A stretch of DNA of 64,000 bases from JBHHUI01 sp965248775 (GCA_965248775.1 OZ252150.1:124001-188000); one strand, 5' to 3'; counted from the first letter of the stretch, positions 17,231 to 26,465 are shown. The notes: a model not told the origin generated them from the letters alone. Translations and numbers: made by a program.

Positions 17231-17303
17231 GCCCCCGTAGCTCAGCGGATAGAGCAGCTGCCTTCTAAGCAGACGGTCGGGAGTTCGATCCTCTCCGGGG
17301 GCG
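17231..17303 (+). tRNA. tRNA-Arg (anticodon TCT)
   Basis: The acceptor GCCCCCG (17231-17237) pairs with CGGGGGC (17296-17302) and G is the discriminator. The D-arm is GCTC...GAGC, the anticodon loop CTTCTAA gives TCT, and the T-arm is GGGAG-TTCGATC-CTCTC with one G-U pair. The CCA end is not encoded. The anticodon reads AGA/AGG codons. A terminator follows, and a 3'-half relative of this gene lies at 25259-25303. Confidence 0.93.
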
Positions 17304-17311
17304 CAAATACG

Positions 17312-17345
17312 CACCCCGCCATGTTCTGACAGGCGGGGTGTTTTA
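17312..17345 (+). terminator. Terminator after tRNA-Arg
   Basis: CACCCCGCC (17312-17320) and GGCGGGGTG (17332-17340) pair perfectly, followed by TTTTAT. Confidence 0.85.
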
Positions 17346-17498
17346 TGTTCTATATGTGCCGTTGCTACACTACGTAATTTTGCACACGCAGTGCATGTTG
17401 ACTAACTCCAATATCCTAACACTCCCAGCGTTACCCAAGACACCTCTGCTCTCATCCATGAACTTATAAATATGCCGTTAGGCCAAATAAACACAGAG

Positions 17499-17957
17499 CT
17501 ACGACCGATTAAACAACTTAAGCCCCATTCGACCGAGGGTATCCCCTTTGATGAATTGGTAAAGAAATGCACCACCGACATGCATGAGAAAGAGCAAGAC
17601 CAAAATCCATGAGACCAACTCGTGGATATCTTCTAAGCTATCGGTTAGCCACAGGATAACGCCTGTTGAAGTCCCCAATAAAGCCGTGAGCAAAATTAAC
17701 CAGTGATTCCACTGAATAGCCAATTTGCGCCAACCTGGTAAACCCGGTAACGGGTCCGGGTTTCTATTGGCAAAGTGCCAAACAATCTGAGCAATTGTGA
17801 AACCGAGGGCGGCCAATCCTGCCATGATATGTCCCCAGTAGAATAGGGGGCTATCACTATCAAAACTGGATGTGAGCCAGGCTACAATGAGCAAGAGAGC
17901 ATTTACCCAATGAAGCAGACGTGCTATAGAACCGTAGTTATTGGCCGTATTTTGCAT
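17499..17957 (-). CDS. Cytochrome b561-type membrane protein
   Basis: The 152-residue protein has about four transmembrane helices with spaced histidines (LLHWVNALL, YWGHIMAG, WNHWLIL, LMHVGGAFL), the di-heme b561 pattern. It probably passes electrons across the inner membrane. It is monocistronic, lies next to tRNA-Arg and starts the accessory block. It is convergent with the tRNA terminator across a 150-base gap. Confidence 0.75.
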   Translation of the reverse strand: MQNTANNYGSIARLLHWVNALLLIVAWLTSSFDSDSPLFYWGHIMAGLAALGFTIAQIVWHFANRNPDPLPGLPGWRKLAIQWNHWLILLTALLGTSTGVILWLTDSLEDIHELVSWILVLLFLMHVGGAFLYQFIKGDTLGRMGLKLFNRS

Positions 17958-18448
17958 ACGTATCTCCTGAAATGAGTATGTTGGTAAATGAATTGAAAGT
18001 GAACGGTTGCACGTAAGAACGCATCGATTAGGATAATAATTTGTACGGATATGGAACTGATTGTAGCATTACAGCTTCTCCCACTTCTGCACTTTTAATA
18101 TGTATTGCCCACTCGTCACTACGCCGGGTACTTTTCTGCCCACTGCGCCCCCTCTAATCGGCTGCGGCTGATATAAGATTGGGGTTATATAGTTCAGCTC
18201 GCGGTACATTTCGTCGATCTGTTTTGCAAATCAGCGCACAGCTGTCGGCGAGAGCTTCTTCACATCGCCGGGCGTCATGCTCGAAAAGCCGGTTACGCGT
18301 CCGTTTGTCATGACGCCGATCGCATCGCCGGAAGCAAATGGCGAGCCGCCATTCGGGATGGAGATCACAATACAGATTTAGGAAACATTCTCTAAAGTCT
18401 GGCGTTACCTGAACATTCACATGGTCAAGTTGAAAACGGGAGAGAGTT
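17958..18448. other. Gene-poor gap before the amine oxidase
   Basis: These 490 bases contain no convincing intact gene. The AT-rich part near 17958-18060 probably holds promoters of the b561 gene. A C-terminal-looking coding scrap lies at 18231-18377 on the minus strand. Confidence 0.5.
18231..18377 (-). pseudogene. Possible C-terminal remnant of an unknown protein
   Basis: The minus strand reads about 48 residues (IVISIPNGGSPFASGDAIG...) ending at a TGA at 18231-18233. A stop lies directly upstream (18378-18380), so it lacks a beginning. The amino acid composition is protein-like, but no family is recognised. It could be chance. Confidence 0.25.
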
Positions 18449-19927
18449 ATGAGACAGTTCGATAAAATTGGTCGCAGGCAATTTATAAAACTAGCTCTAT
18501 TGAGCGGGTCTTATGGTTTGCTGCCGGGAACATTACTGACTGCTTGCGCTTCAGAAGAAACAGAGGAGAGTATTGATCCAACGGGAACAAAGGAGAGTTT
18601 TGATCCAACAGGTACAGAGGAGAGTGTTGATCCATCAGGAACGGAGGAGAGTGTTGATCCAACACGGAAAACGGTTTTGGTCATTGGAGCTGGAGTCGCA
18701 GGATTAAGTGCTGGGCAAAAATTAAAGGAATTGGGTGCGGAGGTTACTCTCCTAGAAGCTCAAAATCGAATCGGCGGACGTCTTTGGACAGACCGTTCGT
18801 TAGGAAGTCCTTTTGAGATTGGAGCAGGGTGGATCCATGGCCCTGATGGGAATCCAATTACCACGCTGGCTGTGGCAGTGTCGGCCACTAGCTTTGTCAC
18901 AGAGGACGACAGTCTTATCGTTTATGATAAAAATGGACTCCAAATTACGAATGATCTATTAAATCAACTAGATGCTGATTTTGAAGCACAGATGGAGATG
19001 ATTGATCAATTCATGGAAGACGAGACAGACATTTCATTAGAGGCGGCAATCAATGCTGTCAATCCTGGTGCATTGAGTAATGACTTGATGTTATGGGCAC
19101 TTACCTCATTTACGGAGTTTGATACGGGTGGAGCCATTGCCGCCTTGTCTGCTGACTACTTTGATGAGGACGAAGCCTTTAATGGAGAGGATGTTATCTT
19201 GCCTAATGGATTTGATGCTATTCTCTCCCCCTTATCTGAAGGTTTGAACATTCATTTTGAAAATAAAGTCCAAATGGTTGAATATGGCGATTCTGGGGTC
19301 ACTGTCACAACTTCTCAAGGGACATTTTCGGGAGATTTTGTAGTCGTCACCTTACCACTGGGTGTCTTGAAACAAGGATCAGTTGCCTTTTCTCCTGCTC
19401 TTCCGAACTCCTTCCAAAATTTGATTAGTGAAGTCCCTGTTGGAAACGTAACGAAAGTAGCTTTGAAATTTGACAGTACGTTTTGGGATACAAACACTCA
19501 GTACTTTGGTTACATGTCGGACATTAAAGGTAAATGGCCTTTATTTATGAGCTACCAAACCTTTACTGATGCCAATATTTTAGTGGCATTAAGTTTTGGC
19601 GACTATCCGGCGATGATAGAACAAAAAGCAGATGCGGAAATCCAAGTAGAGATCATCGAAATTTTGCACACTATGTTTGGTAGTTCTATTCCTGATCCAA
19701 CCTCTATTCTGGTTACCCGCTGGTCGACTAACCCATTTTCCTACGGGGCTTACTCTTACACTGGAGTCGGCAATACCCCAACCGACTTCAACAATTTAGC
19801 TGGCCCAGTAGATGATCGTCTTTTCTTTGCTGGAGAGCATACGATTTTTGATTATCACGGAACGGTACATGGAGCTTACCTGTCGGGTATTGAAGCAGCA
19901 GGAGCCATTGGAAGAGTCATGGGTTAA
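18449..19927 (+). CDS. Flavin-dependent amine oxidase (Tat-type lipoprotein)
   Basis: The 492-residue protein starts with a twin-arginine signal (GRRQFIKLALLSGS) and a lipobox (LLTAC), so it is probably exported folded and lipid-anchored. A linker holds four 9-residue repeats (see repeat). FAD binding is shown by VIGAGVAGLSAGQKL and EAQNRIGGRLW, and the C-terminal FAD motif by FFAGEHTIFDYHGTVHGAYLSG. The family oxidises mono- or polyamines with O2, giving aldehyde, ammonia and H2O2. The codon use is AT-richer than neighbours, consistent with transfer. It lies alone next to the nested IS. Confidence 0.88.
   Translation: MRQFDKIGRRQFIKLALLSGSYGLLPGTLLTACASEETEESIDPTGTKESFDPTGTEESVDPSGTEESVDPTRKTVLVIGAGVAGLSAGQKLKELGAEVTLLEAQNRIGGRLWTDRSLGSPFEIGAGWIHGPDGNPITTLAVAVSATSFVTEDDSLIVYDKNGLQITNDLLNQLDADFEAQMEMIDQFMEDETDISLEAAINAVNPGALSNDLMLWALTSFTEFDTGGAIAALSADYFDEDEAFNGEDVILPNGFDAILSPLSEGLNIHFENKVQMVEYGDSGVTVTTSQGTFSGDFVVVTLPLGVLKQGSVAFSPALPNSFQNLISEVPVGNVTKVALKFDSTFWDTNTQYFGYMSDIKGKWPLFMSYQTFTDANILVALSFGDYPAMIEQKADAEIQVEIIEILHTMFGSSIPDPTSILVTRWSTNPFSYGAYSYTGVGNTPTDFNNLAGPVDDRLFFAGEHTIFDYHGTVHGAYLSGIEAAGAIGRVMG
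18563..18670 (+). repeat. Four 27-base tandem repeats coding (E/K)ESxDPxGT
   Basis: Units begin at 18563, 18590, 18617 and 18644. The first three are complete and the fourth diverges in its last two codons. They encode a Thr/Glu/Asp-Pro linker between the lipobox and the FAD domain. In-frame slippage could change the linker length. Confidence 0.9.
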
Positions 19928-20010
19928 GCCTGGAAAATCGCTATTCAGATCATGTTTACAGATTTCTTGGGCTGCACTCTGTGTAGTGGACCCTTGATAT
20001 TGGACAGTTT

Positions 20011-20916
20011 TCAAGCAGGATTAAGGGAAGACAGATGTTCTGTCCGCTCCCGGTTCCAGGTGGCTTCGAATTCGGCCGGTGTGAGATAGCCCAGGGCCGA
20101 ATGAATGCGCTTGTGCTGGTACACCTGCTCGACCCAGTGGCGTCCACTGGACGCTGTGAAGTACCCGATCTGGGCATATGCGTCGGCGAAGTCTTGATAG
20201 TCCGACAGGTCCACCTCCTCTTCTTTGATGGTGCGGATCAATCGCTCGGCATAGCCGTTTTCTTCGGCCTTGCCCACGGCTGCCATGCTGATTTGGACGC
20301 GATGCTCAGTCAACAGGTCGGTGTAGGCTGTCGCAGCGTACTGCACACCCTGATCGCTGTGATGGATAAGTGGAACGTGGTCGGCCAGAGCACGCCGCAA
20401 GGCGCTCAGCGTCAACTGCTGGTCCAGCGAGCGGCTCAGGTCCCAGCCCCGGATGCTGCGCGTGAAGACCTCCACACTTGTCCTGGCGGCCAGTGCCAGG
20501 GTGACGATAGCCAGGTAGACGAACCCCCGCTGCAACCGGATGTACGTGATATCTGCGCACCACACCTGCTCCGGGGAAGTCACCTCCAAGTCCTGCACGA
20601 GGTTCGGATAGCGTGGAAAGGTATGCTGGCTGTCCGTGGTGCGACATTTGCGGCGCTTCTGAGGCTGTTGCAGGCTCATTTCGCGCATCAGACGCTGAAC
20701 ACGCTTGCGATTGACCGTCATTTCGTATGGCGGGCGCCGCAGTTGTTGCGCGACACGCCGGCTGCCGTAGGTCGGAAACTCGCGGATGACATCCTCGATC
20801 GCTTCGCGAAGGCGTTGCTCGTCTGGCTCCTGGCCCTCATGATAGAACGTACTACGTGGCAAGCTCAATACGTCGCACACGACGGTCACGGGATAGCCTT
20901 CTCCTCTGCTCAGCAT
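20011..20916 (-). CDS. IS3 OrfB transposase (rve-type DDE integrase)
   Basis: The 301-residue protein has the HTH_21 N-terminus (FPTYGSRRVAQQLR) and the rve domain with D (WCADITY), D (HHSDQGVQY) and E (YAERLIRTIKEEEV). It extends upstream in frame with no stop into the end of orfA, as expected for -1 frameshift production of OrfAB. It appears intact, although the element's right end is displaced. Confidence 0.92.
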   Translation of the reverse strand: MLSRGEGYPVTVVCDVLSLPRSTFYHEGQEPDEQRLREAIEDVIREFPTYGSRRVAQQLRRPPYEMTVNRKRVQRLMREMSLQQPQKRRKCRTTDSQHTFPRYPNLVQDLEVTSPEQVWCADITYIRLQRGFVYLAIVTLALAARTSVEVFTRSIRGWDLSRSLDQQLTLSALRRALADHVPLIHHSDQGVQYAATAYTDLLTEHRVQISMAAVGKAEENGYAERLIRTIKEEEVDLSDYQDFADAYAQIGYFTASSGRHWVEQVYQHKRIHSALGYLTPAEFEATWNRERTEHLSSLNPA

Positions 20917-20921
20917 TTTTA

Positions 20922-21257
20922 TCAGCGCTCGCTTCCGTGCGATGGGGAGTTCTTCAAGTACAGTGAGGCTTTTTTCCCTGGCACTGTCCGCCAGGACAAG
21001 TGTGCCACTTCGAGCTCCATGGACAGTCGTCCGACCATGCGCTCCAGTTCGGCAACTTTCGCCTCGTATTGCTCGGAGGCCGCGTCGCCCTCAAACAGCT
21101 GTGGCGCTTGCTCGATGAAGTCTCGTTTCCAACGCGATAGCACGGAGTCCTTGAGACTATACTCCCGGCAAATCTGGGCGGCGGTCTTGGTGCCCGTTAG
21201 CACTTCCAGCACGACTTGAGACTTGAATGCTGGCGAGAACTTGCGTCGTTTGCTCAT
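20922..21257 (-). CDS. IS3 OrfA (helix-turn-helix)
   Basis: I place the start at MSKRRKFSPAFK (21257), where family members start; an ATG at 21290 is also open. The protein has the HTH_Tnp_1 pattern (FSPAFKSQVVLEVLTG, AAQICREYSL) and a leucine-zipper-like tail. An AAAAAAG run at 20969-20975 (minus strand) lies before the stop and would slip into the orfB frame. Confidence 0.88.
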   Translation of the reverse strand: MSKRRKFSPAFKSQVVLEVLTGTKTAAQICREYSLKDSVLSRWKRDFIEQAPQLFEGDAASEQYEAKVAELERMVGRLSMELEVAHLSWRTVPGKKASLYLKNSPSHGSER

Positions 21258-22833
21258 TGTGGGACCCTTTCTCTGGACGCTGGTTTTCACTTTACCACGT
21301 GTCCAGTTCTAGGATTCCGTTGAAAAACGTAACGCAAATTGAAGCGCATATCGACGATGTGGCGCGAAAAAGATCGAAATGGTGTCGCCGGACAAAGAGG
21401 CCACAGTGCGAGCCAGCCGTTTCAGGTTTGTAGCAGTAGCAGTGAACAAGGCCTGGAGTTGATTCTTGGCCAGCCCTCGATATCGAGCACGTCGGGCGCC
21501 ATGAGCACGCACCAGTTAGGAGATCGAGCCTTCGACCACGTCCAGCCGCCGTGGCTGGGTTCCAGCTCGCATGCGCATTTCTCGTTTGAAGGCATCGGTG
21601 CGCGCTTCACGGCGGCGCGCTTGAATGACCGCATGATGTTGATTGAGACTCAAGTGACGCCCACCCGGTTTATCCGTGCACAACCCCGGTCCAAAGAACA
21701 CGCAGTCCTGGCACTGCACGCCGAAGAAAATATGTTGCGCGACCAGGTTCTGCGGGTTGGGCTTGGATATGTGCCAGTAGGTTGGCGTACAGTCACTCGG
21801 ACAAATGGCCAGTTGCTGTTCCACATCGATGTAGAAATCTTCCAGACGAAAGCCGGGTGGCTTGCTGGAGGTATCGGCCTTGATGAAACCATACAGCTCA
21901 ATGCCGCGCTCGCGGCTGGTGACGAGATTGTCGGCGCTCATGTACCCCTGGTCGACGTATTGCTTGCCGGGCGCAAGCCCACGCGCTGCCAACCGCGCCT
22001 GCAGCGACGGCAGGTGTCGATTGTCAACCTCCGTCGCCGGTGTGATGGCCACATCCGTGATGAAACGTGCTGGCGACTCTCCAGTGACCCAGGCCACCGG
22101 ACTGGGTGCATCGACCGTTTCCGTCACTTGCAGTTTATAGCCCACCCAGCCCGTATCACCTTTGTGCCCATAGCGCACCTCGGGATCGTGCGGCGTAGTC
22201 GTAATATCGCTCGGCATTTTGCGCGGCGTGCGAATGATCAACGGCTCCTCATCAACGTCGCACACGAATTGCCCAGCCCCGGCTGGACGGGGTTCGTCCA
22301 GGACGCGCTGCAACTGCGCGATCTCGGGCAACCCCTGCTACGCTACCGGGCCGTGCGCCTCAACTTGTGTCAGCAACCACGCGGCCTCTCCCTTGTCGGG
22401 TTGCCGAGTGCAGTCGCACCCGACTGTGCACCCGACAGGATGCTACGCGATGACCGGCTTGCAGCAATTTGGTTTCAACCTCTGTGCGCGTCAGTCGGTA
22501 GTGCGCCCGCCGGCGACTGTGCGTTTGGGCAAAGCTCGTTGGCAGCCACTGCAACACCCAGGGCGCATCCGCACTCATGATGAGCGCACTGAATGTCAGA
22601 CGCAAGTTCTCCCAAACCTGCTCCAGCCGAGACAGACGCTTCACCGCGCCCAACACGCACCTGCCCAGGCAGCAGGACTGGGTGATTGGCGTCGGTACGT
22701 TGTTTGCCGCCACTCTTGATATAGCTGCGTTCTTGCAAATAGCTCAACACGCGCTCGAACACGACTTGTTCTTGCCCATTTCGCAGCAGCCGCGCGCGAA
22801 AGTTGCACAGGTCAGAATAGTGAAAGCCGGGTT

Positions 22834-24011
22834 CACTACCGGACACTTTATCCGTGATTGATTAGCGGTTGCCTCTCGGCTACACTCTCCGTTCTACCAC
22901 AGAACAAGGGGAGTATCGCCATGAGTGACAACCGCCGTACATATCGTGCCATAAAGAGCGCCTTGCGGCAACTGTACCCAGGAGAACCGCAGGGCAACTT
23001 GGCTCGCCATTTGGATACGCTCGCTGCCATGGTCAGCGGAATTGTCCGCAGCCAGAGTAGCCAGCTACCGGCGATCGCCAGGAAAGTGCCAGACGGCAAC
23101 AAACCCGAGAGCCGGGTCAAACGGTACGCCCGCTGGGTCAAGAATGAGCATATTAATAACGAAGTCTTCTTTCTACCCTTCGCTGAACCCTTATTGCAGG
23201 GTCTGGCGCAGGACCGCACGCTCGTGTTGGCAATGGACGGCAGCGAAGTGGGCCGCGGTTGCCTGACCCTGATGGTGAGCGTCATCTACAAGCAACGTGC
23301 TTTGCCGGTGGCGTGGGTCACCGTCAAAGGGAGCAAGGGACATTTTTCAGAAGCGACACACGTGCAGTTGTTGACAGAAGTACACGCTTTGGTGCCCCCT
23401 GCAAGCGATGTCGTCTTCCTGGGGGATGGTGAATTCGATGGCACGAACCTCCAGGCGGCTCTGAATGACTACGAATGGGCCTACGTCTGTCGCACGGCCA
23501 AGCATGTCCAGCTATGTGAAGGGGGCGACTGGTTCGCCTTCGCCGACCTGGATGTGCCCCGTGGTGCATACCGCGGCGTGCCGGATGTCGCCTTCACCCA
23601 GCAGGAATATGGGCCCGTCCTTGCCATCGCGTGGTGGCAGCGCGACTGCAAAGAGCCCCTCTAGCTGGTCACCAACCTGGAGCTGGTTGCCGAAGCCTGT
23701 TCCTGGTATAACAAACGCTTTCGTATTGAAACTTTCTTCTCCGACCAGAAAAGCCGGGGCTTCAATTTGCATAAAAGCCATATCGCCGACCCGGCCCGGT
23801 TGATGATCGCAGCTTGCCTTGCTTACATCTGGATCATCTACTTGGGCGTCATCGCCAAACGAGATAATTGGGTGCAAGTCATTCACCGCACCGACCGCTG
23901 TGATCTGAGCCTATTTCAACTCGGCTTGCGCCTGCTGGAACAGTTCCTAAATGAGCATCTGCCCATCCCGGTCGCCTTTGACATGCCCCGCGCAGAAAGT
24001 GTCCGGTAGTG
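22834..24011 (+). mobile_element. IS4-family element inserted in the IS1182 transposase (1178 bp)
   Basis: The ends CACTACCGGACACTTT (22834) and AAAGTGTCCGGTAGTG (to 24011) are perfect 16-base inverted repeats. Flanking AAAGCCGGG (left 22823-22831, right 24013-24021) gives an imperfect target duplication of about 11 bases, usual for IS4. Confidence 0.85.
22921..24009 (+). pseudogene. IS4-family transposase with one nonsense codon
   Basis: From ATG 22921 the frame reads through a typical IS4 transposase: LAMDGSEVGRG and VFLGDGEFDGTNLQ (DDE aspartates) and RIETFFSDQKSRGFN (the Y/E signature region). One TAG at 23662-23664 (after CKEPL) interrupts it. Family members usually have Tyr there, so TAC to TAG is the simple explanation. 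The frame then continues to the stop at 24007-24009. The full length would be 362 residues. Confidence 0.85.
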
Positions 24012-24424
24012 AAAAGCCGGGCCAATCCAACGTCTGGCGCAAGGCGTACTTCCAGTCCAGCCGCACAGTGAAGTGCACACTGCACTTTGCAGCACCGCCA
24101 TCTCCGCCGCAGCGCGGTCCGGCAACTTCTCCAGGAATTGAAATACCGTCACCAGTGCCAAAAGCAATGGGTTCACCGCCGGACGTCCCTCGGTCGCATA
24201 CATTGCGGCGAACTCCGCGTCACTCAAGATCTGATCGGCCGCCTCGCCCAGAAATCGATAGACACTGTCCGCTGGCAAGAGCGGCTCCACAACGCGGCGC
24301 GTCTCGCGGGGTATTTCAGCTGGAAAAGGTGCTTTCAACGACATCTCGGTTGCTCGGATCCTTTTTTCAGCTTTTGTACCATATATCCGAGTTTTTCAAC
24401 AGAATCTTCTAGGGGTCCACTACA

Positions 24425-24834
24425 CTGTTTCGCTCAAGAAATCGCTTATGAAAGCGTTAGACAACGTACCGTTGATGAGAATCATGACCACTACTGACTA
24501 TCAGATCTTCATGCTCCCACTACTTAGGCGGCTAATTCGTTGCGTCGTCGTTCGCCTTGGGTGTGAAGCCATGCGTAGGAGGAACGTTGCGCAGCCTAAC
24601 ATTCCATAAAGCTGCGAAATGCAGATCGTTTCCATATAAGAATATTGTTGGGTGTCCGATTTTAGAGTTGCTCTTCAACAAACGCCGACCTAATGAATAG
24701 CGGGGATGAAGTGTCGGTGACTGCGACGAAGCGCGAGTTAGCCGAAAAACTGACTGACTGCACTTCAACTTCAGCGGCTGATATCGATACGGTCTGGATT
24801 CCCTGGTATTCGTTGTTGCGGGCTCCCCTTTAAC
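24425..24834. other. Gap right of the nested IS, no clear gene
   Basis: About 410 bases hold no convincing gene. Open frames on both strands lack family signs. The region is the original right flank of the IS3 insertion. Confidence 0.5.
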
Positions 24835-25230
24835 TTGTTCATTTCTTCCACCTTTCGCACTTCTCTCTTGACCGTCAACGGCTACTTTCTCCTCGGCTTC
24901 GGGCTCATGATGGTCGCCCTCGCCACCGGGGCCCACTTCTTCGCCTGCGGCCCATTCACACCTATCTTTCATGAAGCGCTGCTCCTGGCAACTTTCAGTT
25001 TTGTCGAAGCCTTCGGTCTGGCCGCTATCCTCGGTTCCATATTCATTCGCGTTTCACGCTCAAACTACCCTCCTTTTTGGAATTTTGTCGCAGCCGTCAC
25101 CCATTTGTTCTTAGGTAGTGCGAACATAATCTTTTGGCCTTTCTTCGTTGAAATCATCAACTTTCAAGCAGTGGGCGTTGTTACGACGATTATTCACAGT
25201 GTTTTCTCCGCTTTGGAACCTACAGTGTGA
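24835..25230 (+). CDS. Small four-helix membrane protein, unrecognised
   Basis: The frame from TTG 24835 encodes 131 residues with four hydrophobic segments (about 15-35, 45-70, 80-105, 110-128). No family is recognised. The start is uncertain and ATG 24907 is an alternative. It is isolated in the accessory block, just before the tRNA-Arg fragment. Confidence 0.5.
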   Translation: MFISSTFRTSLLTVNGYFLLGFGLMMVALATGAHFFACGPFTPIFHEALLLATFSFVEAFGLAAILGSIFIRVSRSNYPPFWNFVAAVTHLFLGSANIIFWPFFVEIINFQAVGVVTTIIHSVFSALEPTV

Positions 25231-25258
25231 GGCAATGAGCGAAATGAGCGAGCGGAGA

Positions 25259-25303
25259 CTTCTAAGCAGACGTCCGGGAGTTCGATTCTCCCCCAGAGGC
25301 GCC
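25259..25303 (+). pseudogene. 3'-half fragment of a tRNA-Arg
   Basis: CTTCTAAGCAGACG matches the anticodon loop/stem of the tRNA-Arg at 17262-17275 exactly. A perfect T-arm (GGGAG-TTCGATT-CTCCC) and a 3' acceptor-like CAGAGGC follow. The 5' half (acceptor, D-arm) is missing, and no matching GCCTCTG lies upstream. It is a broken tRNA, possibly an attachment-site scar. Confidence 0.65.
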
Positions 25304-25404
25304 TTAATTCATCGGAGACTCCCGCTTCCTTTCAGAATTAGAAACCATTTATAACAGCTTTCTAACAAACCATTTACCGCGCTCCCCGTATAATTCCTCT
25401 ATGA

Positions 25405-26465
25405 TAGGACTTACGCAGGGAGCATAGAGATAGAAGGTAGCCGAAGCTGAGTTCGCATGTAGTTGCTCAACAAACCTTGCTTAATTTGATACACATTCGT
25501 ATGTGCATCCTGCGCAATCTGATTCAGGCGTACCCAGACAAGCATGGCACAAGCAATATGATTGCGCTGTGCTCGTTGCGAACGACATTGAGATGCTTCC
25601 AGCCCGGTTAGCTGTTTGGCCTCTCGGTGAAACTGCTCAATCTTCCAGCGGATGGCACTTTCTATGCCTGTAGCATCTGAGGAATCTTGAGAGTGGTCAT
25701 TGGTAACCACATGCTCTGTGCGGTGAGTAGACACCGCAATCCGGAACAGTTTCACTTGATGACCTTTTGGAAACTTTTTGAGATGAACCATTTTTCCCGC
25801 TTCAATCTCCTCAGCGCTCCAAGAGAGCGCATCAACTCGGCAGTAGTCATCCGCAGGACTTTCTGTCGCTTGCCGGTTCGATTTCAACGGACAGTAGTAG
25901 ATTTTGCCGGCTTTTTCGACTGCTTTCATCACTTTCATCGTCGCATACCAGCTATCCATCAACACAGTGCGGAAAGGAAGCTGTTCCACATGCAGAATGG
26001 TTCGCCACATATCCAACAAGTGGTCGAGTTTGCTACGTCCATCTCGCGCAGGGTCAAAAATGCGGTAATCGATGACCCAGAATTTATCGATGTCGGGATT
26101 GACATAGACACAAGTCACGAGCCCGATGCCTTTGATTACCTTTTTGGCGTTGCCACTCCACTGCCTACGCACCAGTTCAATGGCAAAGGAATGGTTTTTA
26201 TCAAGCACCGTATCATCAAAGAGAATGTAGCCATCTTCAGAGAGAACCAACTCTTTGCGCACCATTTGGCGCAGTTCCCGTGGCGTAAATATTTTTCCCT
26301 CATCAGTCGATTGACACGATCGTGGCTCAAATGTTCACTATGGTCAGCAAAGTAGGTTTGTGTGTAATTGATTTGGCTAACCAAGAGAAATTGGCTGTAA
26401 TCCCAGTGAGATAATTTGTTCATTCACACATTGTCTCAGTTTCTCCCTGGTTTGCGTAAGTCCTA
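25405..26465 (-). mobile_element. IS701-like insertion sequence, copy 2 (1061 bp)
   Basis: It has the same ends as copy 1 and a perfect 5-base target duplication TATGA (25400-25404 and 26466-26470). It is inverted relative to copy 1. It differs from copy 1 by one base in length, at the frame-break site. Confidence 0.92.
25411..26423 (-). pseudogene. IS701-like DDE transposase, frameshifted (copy 2)
   Basis: The N-terminal frame starts at 26423 and the main 284-residue frame at 26265. Two extra bases (GGGAAAAATATTT instead of GGGAAAAATTT) break the frame at the same codon as in copy 1, but by a different shift. The main frame is identical to copy 1. An intact protein would need a -1 shift here and +1 in copy 1. 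Confidence 0.75.

Larger units (their letters stand above)
21309..24344 (-). pseudogene. IS1182-family transposase, multiply broken
   Basis: The N-terminus (24344 to about 24013) reads AEIPRETRRVVEPLLPADSVYRFLG. The gene is then cut by the IS4 element and resumes at about 22815 (HYSDLCNFRARLLRNGQE). Small indels shift the frame near KQRTDANH and before the MPEIAQL segment. A TAA replaces a likely CAA at 21516-21518. The DDE part (RYGHKGDTGWVGYKL, YVDQGYMSADN) and the C-terminal ARRARYRGLAKNQLQALFTAT are recognisable. Thus it is a dead transposase, damaged by several independent events. Confidence 0.85.
21313..24406 (-). mobile_element. IS1182-family element inserted in the IS3 right end
   Basis: The ends GATTCCGTTGAAAAA (21313) and TTTTTCAACAGAATC (to 24406) are inverted repeats with one mismatch. 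A direct repeat TTCTAG flanks it (21307-21312 and 24407-24412). It contains the IS4 element at 22834-24011. Without that it is about 1.9 kb, normal for the family. Confidence 0.85.
19982..24424 (-). mobile_element. IS3-family element, split by nested insertions
   Basis: The left end TGTAGTGGACCC (from 19982) matches the complement of the right end (24413-24424), and CTG target duplications flank it (19979-19981 and 24425-24427). Genes orfA and orfB lie on the minus strand. The element is interrupted near its right end at 21307-21312 by an IS1182-family element, so the right 12 bases lie 3.1 kb away. Without the insert the element is about 1.34 kb, normal for IS3. Confidence 0.88.

Noticed and set aside
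18154..18420. Minus-strand frame of 88 codons
   Set aside because: The composition (many Cys/Arg) is not protein-like; another frame here looks more like a coding remnant.
18563..18670. CRISPR-like short repeats
   Set aside because: The 27-base units are contiguous, coding and without spacers.
20035..21219. Long plus-strand open frame (394 codons) across the IS3 element
   Set aside because: It is the reverse of orfA/orfB, which have clear family motifs on the minus strand.
21339..22580. Plus-strand open frame (413 codons) over the IS1182 element
   Set aside because: It is antisense to the recognisable IS1182 transposase and has no family features.
24425..24760. GTTAGAC and GCCTAAC words reminiscent of integron attC sites
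   Set aside because: The boxes do not form complementary pairs at a suitable distance, and no integrase is present.
24532..24972. Minus-strand open frame of 146 codons
   Set aside because: It is antisense to the small membrane protein, has a low-complexity start and no motif.
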